Shown here: in pieces, positions 1 to 5,805 of the stretch
How the letters are laid out: every line of letters starts with the position of its first letter
How positions within the stretch are numbered: the first letter of the stretch is position 1
From: an uncultured Bacteroidales bacterium
Lineage (GTDB): Bacteria > Bacteroidota > Bacteroidia > Bacteroidales > Paludibacteraceae
Assembly: GCA_900556095.1 (NCBI GenBank)
Contig: USNU01000082.1
Location: 1-6,577 of the forward strand
DNA: 6,577 nt
Direction of reading: 5' to 3'
Notes under the pieces: model-generated
Seen by the model: only the letters and a program-made list of their open reading frames with translations
Database searches by the model: none
Told to the model about the DNA's origin: nothing
Program-made: the position numbers and the translations under genes

Positions 1-398
1 TCCACATACCTCACCCAGCACGGCGTTGGCAGGATAACCTCGTCTCCCGGTCCCACCAGGGTTTCAATGGCATTGCAAAGGCAATGCTTCGCGCCCACCG
101 ACACAATGATTTCGTTCGCATTGAACGCCTGTGGGTTATGCTCGCCGAGTTCCTCGTTAAGCGTCTTGGCAATCGCCTCGCGCAACGAGGGGAAACCGGG
201 AACCGGACCATAGTGGGAGAAATTGTTGTCCACTGCGGCTTTCGCTGCCTCTTTTACGTGCTGCGGAGCCGCAAAATCGGGTTCGCCGAGCGACAAACCG
301 ATCACATCCACACCTTCTGCACGCAACTGCTGGCAGCGTGCGGCAATCTGCAATGTCTGCGACTCGCTGAGCGAGTCAATACGCTTTGAAATCTTCAT
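1..398 (-). CDS. Class I/II PLP-dependent aminotransferase (aspartate aminotransferase-like), N-terminal part
   Basis: Reading down from the ATG at 398-396 gives 132 codons open to the window edge, beginning MKISKRIDSLSESQTLQIAA. Landmarks typical of aspartate aminotransferases of the AspC/AspB type are visible. LSLGEPDF lies near residues 36-43. HYGPVPGFPSLREAIA lies near 62-77; its Tyr is an active-site position in this family. VSVGAKHCLCNAIETL, then GPGDEVILPTPCWVRY, follow near 97-131 and match the family pattern VGAKQALxN ... GDEVIxPxPxWVxY. Such enzymes transfer an amino group between an amino acid and a 2-oxo acid using pyridoxal phosphate in the cytoplasm. The PLP-binding lysine and the large domain lie outside the window, so substrate specificity cannot be judged. 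The His-Cys-Leu-Cys stretch is an unusual variant of the common QALYN. The gene is divergent from hemW and has its own promoter just upstream. The family call is firm; the exact subfamily is inference. Confidence 0.88.
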   Translation of the reverse strand, partial: MKISKRIDSLSESQTLQIAARCQQLRAEGVDVIGLSLGEPDFAAPQHVKEAAKAAVDNNFSHYGPVPGFPSLREAIAKTLNEELGEHNPQAFNANEIIVSVGAKHCLCNAIETLVGPGDEVILPTPCWVRYV

Positions 399-424
399 AT
401 CCGTACGTTTTTTTGATTTGTTTG

Positions 425-456
425 CAAAGTTACAACATTTTCCGCATATACACAAA
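425..456 (-). promoter_or_regulatory. Bacteroidota-type promoter of the aminotransferase gene
   Basis: On the minus strand TTTG (456-453) is followed after 20 bp by TAACTTTG (432-425). This matches the Bacteroidota primary sigma-factor consensus TTTG / 19-21 bp / TAnnTTTG. The start codon at 398 lies 26 bp beyond the -7 element, implying a leader of roughly 20 nt. Both boxes match exactly. Confidence 0.8.
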
Positions 457-519
457 TCCGTTTCCTTTCCGCACCAAATAAAGAGCATGCAGTATGAATA
501 AAGCCGTTTTTGCCGGTTG

Positions 520-551
520 GTTGGATATATGAAAAATTATGCGTACCTTTG
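520..551 (+). promoter_or_regulatory. Bacteroidota-type promoter of hemW
   Basis: TACCTTTG at 544-551 is an exact TAnnTTTG -7 element. GTTG at 520-523, 20 bp upstream, is a one-mismatch version of the -33 TTTG. Transcription would begin near 557, leaving a very short leader before the ATG at 570. An A/G-rich AAAGGAAAC lies within that leader. The position of this promoter argues against any hemW start upstream of 570. Confidence 0.7.
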
Positions 552-569
552 CACATCAAAGGAAACAAA

Positions 570-1685
570 ATGGCAGGACTATACATACATATCCCGTTTT
601 GCAAAAGCAGATGCATCTATTGCGATTTCTTTTCAACCACACAACTCAGTCGCCGGACAGAGTATGTCGATGCGCTGATACAAGAATGGCATAGCCGCTC
701 CGAGGAGGCACAGCAAACAGGCAAGACAGAAACCATTTACTTGGGCGGAGGAACCCCCAGTCTGCTGGAGATTGCCGACCTACAGAACCTATTTTCCGCA
801 CTGCCCGTATCGCAAGCCGGGGAAATCACATTGGAGTGCAACCCCGGTGATATAACCCCCGAGAAAGCGGCTGCATGGCGCAGGATGGGTATCAACCGAC
901 TCTCTATCGGCATCCAATCGTTTGACGACATGCTGCTCTGCCGTATCGGCAGACGCCACACGGCAGAACAAGCCCGCACAGCAGTACGCACCGCACAAGC
1001 CGCCGGATTTGACAACATCTCCATAGACCTTATCTACGGGTTGCCGACAGACAATGAACCACGGACAATGGACATAGAACCATTGGAGATTGTAAAGAAG
1101 GACGTGGAGGAGGCACTGCTATTGAATGTGCAACATATATCCACCTATTGCCTGACTTTTGAAGAAGGTACACCGTTGAGTCGAATGTTAGCCCGAGGAG
1201 AAGTGGCAGAAACGGATGAAGATACAGAAAACGCGATGTACGATTATATCGCACACCGCCTTGGCAAAGCAGGGTTTGAGCATTACGAAGTATCGAATTT
1301 TGCACACCCGGGCAAGCGTTCCCGACATAATAGTAACTATTGGAACAACACTCCCTATATCGGTTTGGGAGCAGGGGCACATTCGTATAACGGCACCGAC
1401 CGTTCTTGGAATTCCGACGACCTCCCTATATATATAAAAGGAATACGGAATCACACCTTAGTGCGCGAAACGGAACACTTGTCGGCGAAGGACCGGTACA
1501 ACGAACGACTGATGTTAGGACTGCGCACGGCAGACGGCATAGCCTGTTCCGATCTGCACGATCCACGATTGCTCACCCACTACATAGAGCACCGCCTATT
1601 GCGTCTTACACCGGACAACCGAGTGGTTGCCACTCTATCGGGTCTGCATATTCTCAACCAAATAATAGAGGACTTGATGGAATAG
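570..1685 (+). CDS. hemW: HemW, radical-SAM family heme chaperone (oxygen-independent coproporphyrinogen oxidase-like)
   Basis: This 371-residue protein belongs to the HemN/HemW branch of radical SAM proteins. HemW binds heme and an iron-sulfur cluster and is thought to deliver heme to target proteins; it is not the coproporphyrinogen oxidase HemN. The [4Fe-4S] ligands C11, C15 and C18 form CxxxCxxC within CKSRCIYC. The SAM-site glycine motif GGGTPS is at 59-64. HNSNYW at 253-258 is the HNxxYW signature that separates HemW from HemN. The N-terminus MAGLYIHIPFC begins as the family usually does. An in-frame ATG at 510 would add 20 residues, but it lies upstream of the promoter, so 570 is chosen. 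One oddity: residues 161-169 (DNEPRTMDI), right after the conserved IDLIYGLP, appear to be an insertion compared with remembered HemW proteins and are encoded by heptamer-repeat DNA. The gene is probably monocistronic and converges on the RSH gene. Confidence 0.93.
   Translation: MAGLYIHIPFCKSRCIYCDFFSTTQLSRRTEYVDALIQEWHSRSEEAQQTGKTETIYLGGGTPSLLEIADLQNLFSALPVSQAGEITLECNPGDITPEKAAAWRRMGINRLSIGIQSFDDMLLCRIGRRHTAEQARTAVRTAQAAGFDNISIDLIYGLPTDNEPRTMDIEPLEIVKKDVEEALLLNVQHISTYCLTFEEGTPLSRMLARGEVAETDEDTENAMYDYIAHRLGKAGFEHYEVSNFAHPGKRSRHNSNYWNNTPYIGLGAGAHSYNGTDRSWNSDDLPIYIKGIRNHTLVRETEHLSAKDRYNERLMLGLRTADGIACSDLHDPRLLTHYIEHRLLRLTPDNRVVATLSGLHILNQIIEDLME
1051..1085 (+). repeat. Five degenerate 7-bp repeats inside hemW
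   Basis: From 1051 the sequence falls into five consecutive heptamers: acaatga, accacgg, acaatgg, acataga, accattg. All begin with AC. The first two units nearly match adjacent units of the intergenic array at 4081-4143 read on the minus strand (acaatga, accacga). Over 23 bases the two loci agree at 20. The segment encodes most of the extra residues 161-169 of HemW, and the reading frame stays open. Confidence 0.7.
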
Positions 1686-1732
1686 CCCCAAAACATGAAT
1701 TAAAACGGAGCAGCCGGATATGCTACGTCCTA

Positions 1733-3172
1733 TCATACTTTCTTTGCCCAGCGGGCGGGAATCATACGATAAGGATAACGCTCGCGGATATTGTCGGCAT
1801 TGGGGCAATCGCAACGGTGGATACGGATACCTTTGGTAACACTGATGAAACCAAAGATAGGGTCGCCCGGCTGCGGATTACAGCACTTAGACAAGTGATA
1901 ATCAACGTTTTTCACATTCATATCCACCTCTATCGCCAGTCCCGTCAATTGCTCTTTCGGCACATATTCGGGCTTGGGTTCGGTATGATGCGGAACAGAA
2001 TCGTCCAGCGAGAGATAGATGTCCTTGAGTTGCAAAATATCCTCTTTGCCCTGTGCGATAGACTGATAGAGGTCGCTCACCGCCTTGTACGCCAGTTTGT
2101 TCGCCAAACGGGAGATGTCTGCCTCGTTGTATTCGATTTTCCAATTGCGGAAACGCCTTTCGAGCAGTTCCTTGCCCTCCGCAGCGTCCTTATACTCAAT
2201 CTCTTTGAGCGATTGGCGAATCTTGTTTTTCGCCTTGGTGGAAGTTACGAAATTGAGCCAGTCGGCATTCGGTTTTTGGTTTGGGGAGGTAGAAATCTCT
2301 ATCTGGTCGCCGTTCTGCAACTGCTGTCTAATCGACACATTCTGGTTGCGGATACGCCCTCCGACACAGTGGTCGCCCACGTCGGAGTGGATACTATAGG
2401 CGAAATCGAGCACCGTGGCACCAGCAGGCAGACGACGCAAATCGCCCGTAGGCGTGAAGACATAGACATACTGCTTATTGGCAAGGATATTTCCCTTGAC
2501 CCCCTTGTACGCCCAGTGCGCCGCCACACCTTTTTCCGCCACCTCGTCCATGCGTCTTGTGCGGATTTGCACCTCTACCCAACGGTCGTCCGGACCGAGG
2601 ACGGTGGTATGCAGACTCTCGTAACCGTTCTCTTTAGGCACCGATAACCAGTCGCGTAGGCGTTTCGGATTAGGTTGAAAAATGTCCGTAATGAGCGAAT
2701 AGACCTGCCAACAATCCTGCTTTTCGCGGTCGGCTGGAGACTCCAGAATGATACGTATGGCAAACAAGTCGTAAATCCTATCCACATCACAATGCTGCGC
2801 CTGCATCTTGTGATAGATAGAGTGAATCGACTTGGGACGCCCCTTGATAGTGAAGACAAAACCCGCCTCTGTGAGTTTTTGTTCGAGAGGGGCGATGAAA
2901 CGCGCGATATAGGCATCCCGCTCCGACTTTTTGGCGTTGAGCGCGTGCGCGATATACTTATAGGTCTTGTAGTCGGTGAATTTGAGGGCAAGGTCCTCCA
3001 TCTCGGTTTTGATTTGATACAAACCAAGCCTGTGTGCCAATGGAGCATGGAGCATCTGTGTCTCTTTTGCGATGTGTCGGCGTCTGTCGGAATCGTCCTC
3101 TTTGTCCAACTGACGGAGCAATTCCAAACGCTCGGTCAGAATCTGAAATAGTACCTGATTGCTATCTTCCAT
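1733..3172 (-). CDS. RelA/SpoT-family (p)ppGpp synthetase with TGS and zinc-finger regions, lacking the HD and ACT domains
   Basis: This 479-residue protein belongs to the RSH family, which makes and/or degrades the alarmone (p)ppGpp. Only the tail of the HD region remains (residues 1-60, APLAHRLGLYQIK at 43-55). The ERLELLRQL segment lacks the Asn of the hydrolase DRLHN motif. The synthetase domain (about 65-220) looks complete: IKGRPKS at 109-115, RIYDLFAIRI at 132-141 with D135, NGYESLHTT at 182-190 with Y184, and EVQIRT at 200-205 with E200. TGS follows at about 235-295 with the conserved H262, then a helical region. The zinc finger has CC at 430-431, H452 and C456. The protein stops at 479 where an ACT domain would normally follow; long RSH proteins are about 700-750 residues. 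An in-frame TAG at 3190-3188 excludes a longer N-terminus. AGGAG at 3185-3181 is a good Shine-Dalgarno sequence for the ATG at 3172. Likely role: synthetase without hydrolase activity (inference). Confidence 0.9.
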   Translation of the reverse strand: MEDSNQVLFQILTERLELLRQLDKEDDSDRRRHIAKETQMLHAPLAHRLGLYQIKTEMEDLALKFTDYKTYKYIAHALNAKKSERDAYIARFIAPLEQKLTEAGFVFTIKGRPKSIHSIYHKMQAQHCDVDRIYDLFAIRIILESPADREKQDCWQVYSLITDIFQPNPKRLRDWLSVPKENGYESLHTTVLGPDDRWVEVQIRTRRMDEVAEKGVAAHWAYKGVKGNILANKQYVYVFTPTGDLRRLPAGATVLDFAYSIHSDVGDHCVGGRIRNQNVSIRQQLQNGDQIEISTSPNQKPNADWLNFVTSTKAKNKIRQSLKEIEYKDAAEGKELLERRFRNWKIEYNEADISRLANKLAYKAVSDLYQSIAQGKEDILQLKDIYLSLDDSVPHHTEPKPEYVPKEQLTGLAIEVDMNVKNVDYHLSKCCNPQPGDPIFGFISVTKGIRIHRCDCPNADNIRERYPYRMIPARWAKKV

Positions 3173-3204
3173 AATGCGTTCTCCTCTCTACTTGATTTCG
3201 GTGG

Positions 3205-3236
3205 CAAAAATACGCTTTTTTTTGCACATATAAAAA
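3205..3236 (-). promoter_or_regulatory. Probable promoter of the truncated RSH gene
   Basis: On the minus strand TATTTTTG (3212-3205) fits the TAnnTTTG -7 element. The -33 position 20 bp upstream reads TTTT (3236-3233), one mismatch from TTTG and part of a homopolymer run, so it is weak evidence. The leader to the ATG at 3172 would be about 25 nt and contains the AGGAG ribosome binding site. This box overlaps the left arm of the inverted repeat at 3211-3246 and the promoter of the divergent gene. Confidence 0.5.
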
Positions 3237-3246
3237 AAAAAGCGTA
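3211..3246. repeat. 13-bp perfect inverted repeat between divergent promoters
   Basis: TACGCTTTTTTTT (3211-3223) is exactly complementary to AAAAAAAAGCGTA (3234-3246), with a 10-bp centre. The outer TA of each arm starts, or lies inside, the -7 element of one of the two divergent promoters. It could be an operator-like site, or a simple consequence of A/T tracts flanking two promoters. Confidence 0.75.
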
Positions 3247-3252
3247 ACTTTG
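3221..3252 (+). promoter_or_regulatory. Bacteroidota-type promoter of the membrane-protein gene
   Basis: TTTG at 3221-3224 is followed after exactly 20 bp by TAACTTTG at 3245-3252, a full match to the Bacteroidota consensus. Transcription would start near 3258, giving a leader of about 55 nt to the ATG at 3314. It overlaps the RSH promoter on the other strand. Confidence 0.8.
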
Positions 3253-3313
3253 CGGCGGTTTTGTGCAGTAAGTGCACACTATATCAAGAAACACAAAAAT
3301 TATACCAGATAAG

Positions 3314-4072
3314 ATGAAAGCAACAAAAGCAATTATGATTACTTTGCTCAGCATCGCAGCAGTCGCAATGGCTTATTTCTGCGTAGTGAGCGTTGTTACT
3401 CCTATTCAGTTTGAGGAGAAACGTACTGCCCGTGAGGTAGCTGTAGTGAAGAATTTGGTTAATTTGCGTACTGCGGAGGTGGAGTTTAACCGCCAAAACG
3501 GTCGCTATATGGCTGACGCCGATAGTTTAATTCTTTTCCTCAAAACCGCTACCAAGAAAGAGGTTATGAAAGAGGGAAGTCTTACCGACAAGCAACTCGA
3601 AGCAGGTCTGACCGAGCCGAAAGCAGCCAAAATCATTGAGACTGCCAAGAAAAAGGCCCTCAAAAAGCAGGATTTCGCCAGCGATACAGAACTCTATGCC
3701 TATATTTGGGCTAACGATAAAGACGTTATTGAGAACGGCTTGAGCGGTTTCCGCCGTGATACCATCGAGAGCAACCTGATTCAGAGCCTCTACAAAGGTG
3801 AGTACAACGAGAGCAATATCGATGAAATCATCTATATCCCCTACACCAACAAGACCAAATTTGAAATTGAGGTAAACAACAACTATACCACCAGTCAGGG
3901 GATCCGCGTACCGCTGTTTGAGGCACGCGCACCGTTTGACACCTATCTGGGTGACCTGAACCAACAGGAATTGGTAAACCTCATCGACAAAGAGAAGAAA
4001 CTGGAACACTATACGGGATTGAAAGTAGGTAGCGTGGACGCACCTAACAACAACGCCGGCAACTGGGAATAA
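3314..4072 (+). CDS. Uncharacterised single-pass membrane-anchored protein, pseudopilin-like in outline
   Basis: This is a 252-residue protein. It has a short positively charged N-terminus (MKATK), then one hydrophobic segment at about residues 6-29, suggesting an inner-membrane anchor with the rest outside the cytoplasm. A helix-like stretch follows (about 33-58, EEKRTAREVAVVKNLVNLRTAEVEF), then NRQNGRYMADADSLILFLK. That pattern of one N-terminal membrane helix, a run-on helix and a short GxYxxDxDxLxxF element resembles type II secretion pseudopilins, but no pilin prepeptidase site is evident. A Lys/Glu-rich section spans about 75-120. The C-terminal part (about 172-252, from IIYIPYTNKTKFE through FEARAPFDTYLGDLNQQELVNLID to GLKVGS and GNWE) resembles hypothetical proteins I recall from Bacteroidales, but I know no function for them. 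The ATG at 3314 is preferred over the GTG at 3272 because the latter precedes the membrane helix by an atypical polar stretch and sits close to the predicted transcription start. The gene probably shares a transcript with rsmD. Confidence 0.75.
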   Translation: MKATKAIMITLLSIAAVAMAYFCVVSVVTPIQFEEKRTAREVAVVKNLVNLRTAEVEFNRQNGRYMADADSLILFLKTATKKEVMKEGSLTDKQLEAGLTEPKAAKIIETAKKKALKKQDFASDTELYAYIWANDKDVIENGLSGFRRDTIESNLIQSLYKGEYNESNIDEIIYIPYTNKTKFEIEVNNNYTTSQGIRVPLFEARAPFDTYLGDLNQQELVNLIDKEKKLEHYTGLKVGSVDAPNNNAGNWE

Positions 4073-4073
4073 T

Positions 4074-4143
4074 ACATAATTATGAATGATGAATTAAGAA
4101 TGATGAGTTATTCGTCCTTGGTTCGTGGTTCATTGTTCTTCGT
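4074..4143. repeat. Array of degenerate 7-bp repeats filling the gap before rsmD
   Basis: Read on the minus strand from 4143 downward, the spacer divides without gaps into heptamers: acgaaga, acaatga, accacga, accaagg, acgaata, actcatc; then attctta, attcatc, attcata and attatgt. Every unit begins with A followed by C or T. Units drift from an AC type near rsmD to an AT type near the upstream gene. The array occupies almost the whole gap between the upstream stop codon (4070-4072) and the rsmD start (4150). It has no spacers and is not a CRISPR. A related block occurs inside hemW. Confidence 0.7.
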
Positions 4144-4149
4144 TCGATT

Positions 4150-4678
4150 ATGCGAATAATATCCGGACAATTTAGGGGGCGTCGATTGGCGCCCCCTAAA
4201 AATATAACCGCACGCCCCACCACCGATTTTGCCAAAGAGAGCCTGTTCAACCTGCTCAATAACCGCATTGATTTTGAGGATTGTGAGATGCTCGATCTCT
4301 TTGCCGGTACAGGCGGTATAGGATTGGAGTTTGTGAGCCGAGGCGCCAAAGAGGTAACGGCAGTGGAGGTGGCATACACAGCAGAACTTCATTATCTCGG
4401 CTTGCAAACAATTGGGGATACGAAACCTAACCGTCATACGCGGCGATGTATTCAAGTTTCTCAACGCCTGCCACCTGCAATTCGATTTTATCTTTGCCGA
4501 TCCGCCATATGCTTTGGAAGCATTGCACACCCTGCCCGATTTAATCTTTGAGAAAAACCTCTTGCGCCCGGATGGGCTGTTTGTTTTGGAACACGGCAAG
4601 GACTACGATTTCTCCAACCACCCGCATTTCGACTCCCATCGTTCCTATGGAAGCGTGAACTTCACGTTCTTCCAATAA
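4150..4678 (+). pseudogene. rsmD: RsmD, 16S rRNA guanine(966)-N2 methyltransferase, interrupted by a frameshift
   Basis: RsmD methylates a guanine of 16S rRNA (G966 in E. coli) with S-adenosylmethionine during small-subunit assembly. The first frame starts MRIISGQFRGRRL, the standard RsmD opening. It continues through ARPTTDFAKESLFNLLNN (21-38) and the SAM-binding motif LDLFAGTGGIGLE (48-60) to VEVAYT at residue 77. From about 4379 the homology moves to another frame, reading QQNFIISACKQLGIRNLTVI, then FIFADPPYALEAL with the catalytic DPPY motif, and ending YGSVNFTFFQ at the TAA at 4676-4678. Left alone, the first frame ends at 4551 after 133 residues without DPPY, which should be inactive. 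Restoring two bases (CA) in the short CA run at 4377-4380 would rebuild a protein of about 176 residues, the usual length. A sequencing error and a real mutation both remain possible. No separate promoter is seen; it probably depends on the upstream gene's transcript. Confidence 0.85.
4171..4200 (+). other. 11-bp perfect hairpin near the start of rsmD
   Basis: TTTAGGGGGCG (4171-4181) pairs exactly with CGCCCCCTAAA (4190-4200) around an 8-nt loop. It lies about codons 8-17 of rsmD, within the conserved FRGRRLAPPK. No U tract follows, so it is not a typical intrinsic terminator. A stem this strong 20 nt after a start codon could lower translation; any such role is inference. Confidence 0.6.
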
Positions 4679-4709
4679 TCAATCGAATAACTGACAATAA
4701 GAGAGCAGT

Positions 4710-4758
4710 AAACTAAAATCTCCCGCAAGGAATCAATCCTTGCGGGAGATTTTAGTTT
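4710..4758. terminator. Bidirectional intrinsic terminator between rsmD and tsf
   Basis: A perfect 22-bp stem joins 4710-4731 and 4737-4758 around a 5-nt loop. Its core CTCCCGCAAGGA is GC-rich, and the outer parts are A-rich on one side and T-rich on the other (ATTTTAGTTTT). Either strand therefore yields a GC hairpin followed by a U-rich tail. It sits 31 bp after the rsmD stop and 19 bp after the tsf stop, so it can end both convergent transcripts. Confidence 0.92.
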
Positions 4759-4777
4759 TACTCGACAGACAGGAGAA

Positions 4778-5767
4778 TTACTCCTCGTTGAGAGTTACAC
4801 GACGGAAGTCAGTAATTTGGACATTGTTCTTTTTCAAGATGTCCTTCACCAATTCCTTAGCATCGCTCATGATGTAAGCCTGCTCAACGAGTGTATTCTC
4901 TTTGAGGAACTTACCGAGACGACCTTGTGCAATCATCTCTACCTTCTTCCTATTGATAGCAGCCTCTGCCTCAGCAGGTACATTAGCACGGATTTGACGT
5001 GCTTGTTCAGCCTGCTCAGCGGTGAGCCACCCCTTAGCGGTATTGGACTCGATATGCTCCTCGCTATCAGCGTGTGCAGGGTTGATACCAGCCTTACGAA
5101 GTGCGTTCTCAACGGCTTTGTTGACCTCGTCTTGTTTGGTTTTCTCGATAGCCACAGCCAACTCTTTATCCTTCACCTCTTGTGCAACATGGTCAGCATC
5201 TAGAGCGATAGGAGCCATAGCAGCCACTTGCATAGAGATACCGTGAACGGTCTCCTGATCTGCATCTGCGTTAGCGACAGCCACGAGAGACGAAAGTTTA
5301 TTACCAAGGTGGTTGTAGGCATCTACTTTGGGTGCAGAGAGGAATGCGTAATCACTCAATTCCATTTTCTCACCAGTAACACCAGAACGCTCAGTAACGA
5401 TTTCTTCTGCTGTAAAATCACCAATCTTAAGTGCTTTGAGAGAAGCCAAGTCAGCAGGACGTTGGTCAATAGCAGCGTCGAGAAGCAACTTAACCATTGC
5501 TACGAAATCTGCATTCTTTGCCACAAAGTCGGTTTCGCACTTTATAGCCACGATAGCACCAAAGCCATCTACCGCCTTTGCAAGGACACAGCCCTCGCTT
5601 GCCACACGGTCGCTACGCTTTGCAGCGATAGCCTGACCACGCTTACGGAGCAGGTCTGTTGCTACTTCGAAATCGCCATTAGCCTCTTCCAAGGCTTTCT
5701 TGACGTCCATCATACCTGCGCCTGTGATGTCACGCAGTTTTTTGATATCTGCTAATGTAACAGCCAT
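4778..5767 (-). CDS. tsf: Translation elongation factor Ts
   Basis: EF-Ts exchanges GDP for GTP on EF-Tu in the cytoplasm, regenerating active EF-Tu for each elongation cycle. The 329-residue protein starts MAVTLADIKKLRDITGAGMM and has the N-terminal UBA-like domain (about 1-45, with TGAGMMDVKKALEEANGD). The nucleotide-exchange motif TDFV is at 79-82 within CETDFVAKN. The core subdomains follow, with LVAVAN at 161-166 and HGISMQVAAMAP at 175-186. The C-terminal part reads GRLGKFLKENTLVEQAYI at 282-299. The protein is longer than the E. coli form (283 residues). The extra length lies around 205-265 in a helical Lys/Glu-rich stretch including GINPAHADSEEHIESN, which I recall as usual in Bacteroidales EF-Ts. 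The gene lies 38 bp after rpsB in the conserved rpsB-tsf order and ends at a strong terminator. The start at 5767 gives the expected N-terminus. Confidence 0.97.
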   Translation of the reverse strand: MAVTLADIKKLRDITGAGMMDVKKALEEANGDFEVATDLLRKRGQAIAAKRSDRVASEGCVLAKAVDGFGAIVAIKCETDFVAKNADFVAMVKLLLDAAIDQRPADLASLKALKIGDFTAEEIVTERSGVTGEKMELSDYAFLSAPKVDAYNHLGNKLSSLVAVANADADQETVHGISMQVAAMAPIALDADHVAQEVKDKELAVAIEKTKQDEVNKAVENALRKAGINPAHADSEEHIESNTAKGWLTAEQAEQARQIRANVPAEAEAAINRKKVEMIAQGRLGKFLKENTLVEQAYIMSDAKELVKDILKKNNVQITDFRRVTLNEE

Positions 5768-5805
5768 AATTCAATTTGGAAATTAACAATTTGTAAATAT
5801 ATAAA

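Noticed and set aside
510..569. Upstream in-frame ATG that would lengthen HemW by 20 residues
   Set aside because: It lies upstream of an exact TAnnTTTG promoter element at 544-551, and HemW proteins normally begin close to the YIHIPFC motif.
1686..1732. Possible terminator between the convergent hemW and RSH genes
   Set aside because: Only a 4-bp stem (AGCA with TGCT around 1709-1724) is visible, with no U tract. I also looked here for remnants of the missing ACT domain and saw none.
1406..2647. Long plus-strand open frame of about 413 codons spanning the end of hemW and much of the RSH gene
   Set aside because: It overlaps hemW out of frame and then runs antisense to the well-recognised RSH coding sequence. 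Its translation shows no family features, and no promoter or ribosome binding site precedes it.
3272..3313. GTG start adding 14 residues to the membrane protein
   Set aside because: It would be about 15 nt from the predicted transcription start and would put a polar stretch before the membrane helix. The ATG at 3314 gives a normal positively charged N-terminus.
4074..4143. Repeat array considered as CRISPR or as a transposon end
   Set aside because: Units are 7 bp, contiguous and degenerate, with no spacers. No terminal inverted repeats, target-site duplication or transposase are present.
5228..5755. Plus-strand open frame of 175 codons opposite tsf
   Set aside because: It is antisense to the conserved EF-Ts sequence. 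The translation is rich in Cys, His and Ser in the manner of a shadow frame, with no recognisable domain.
5768..5805. Direct repeat CAATTTG (5772-5778 and 5787-5793) in the rpsB-tsf gap
   Set aside because: Two 7-bp copies in a very A/T-rich 38-bp spacer are expected by chance, and there is no promoter consensus.
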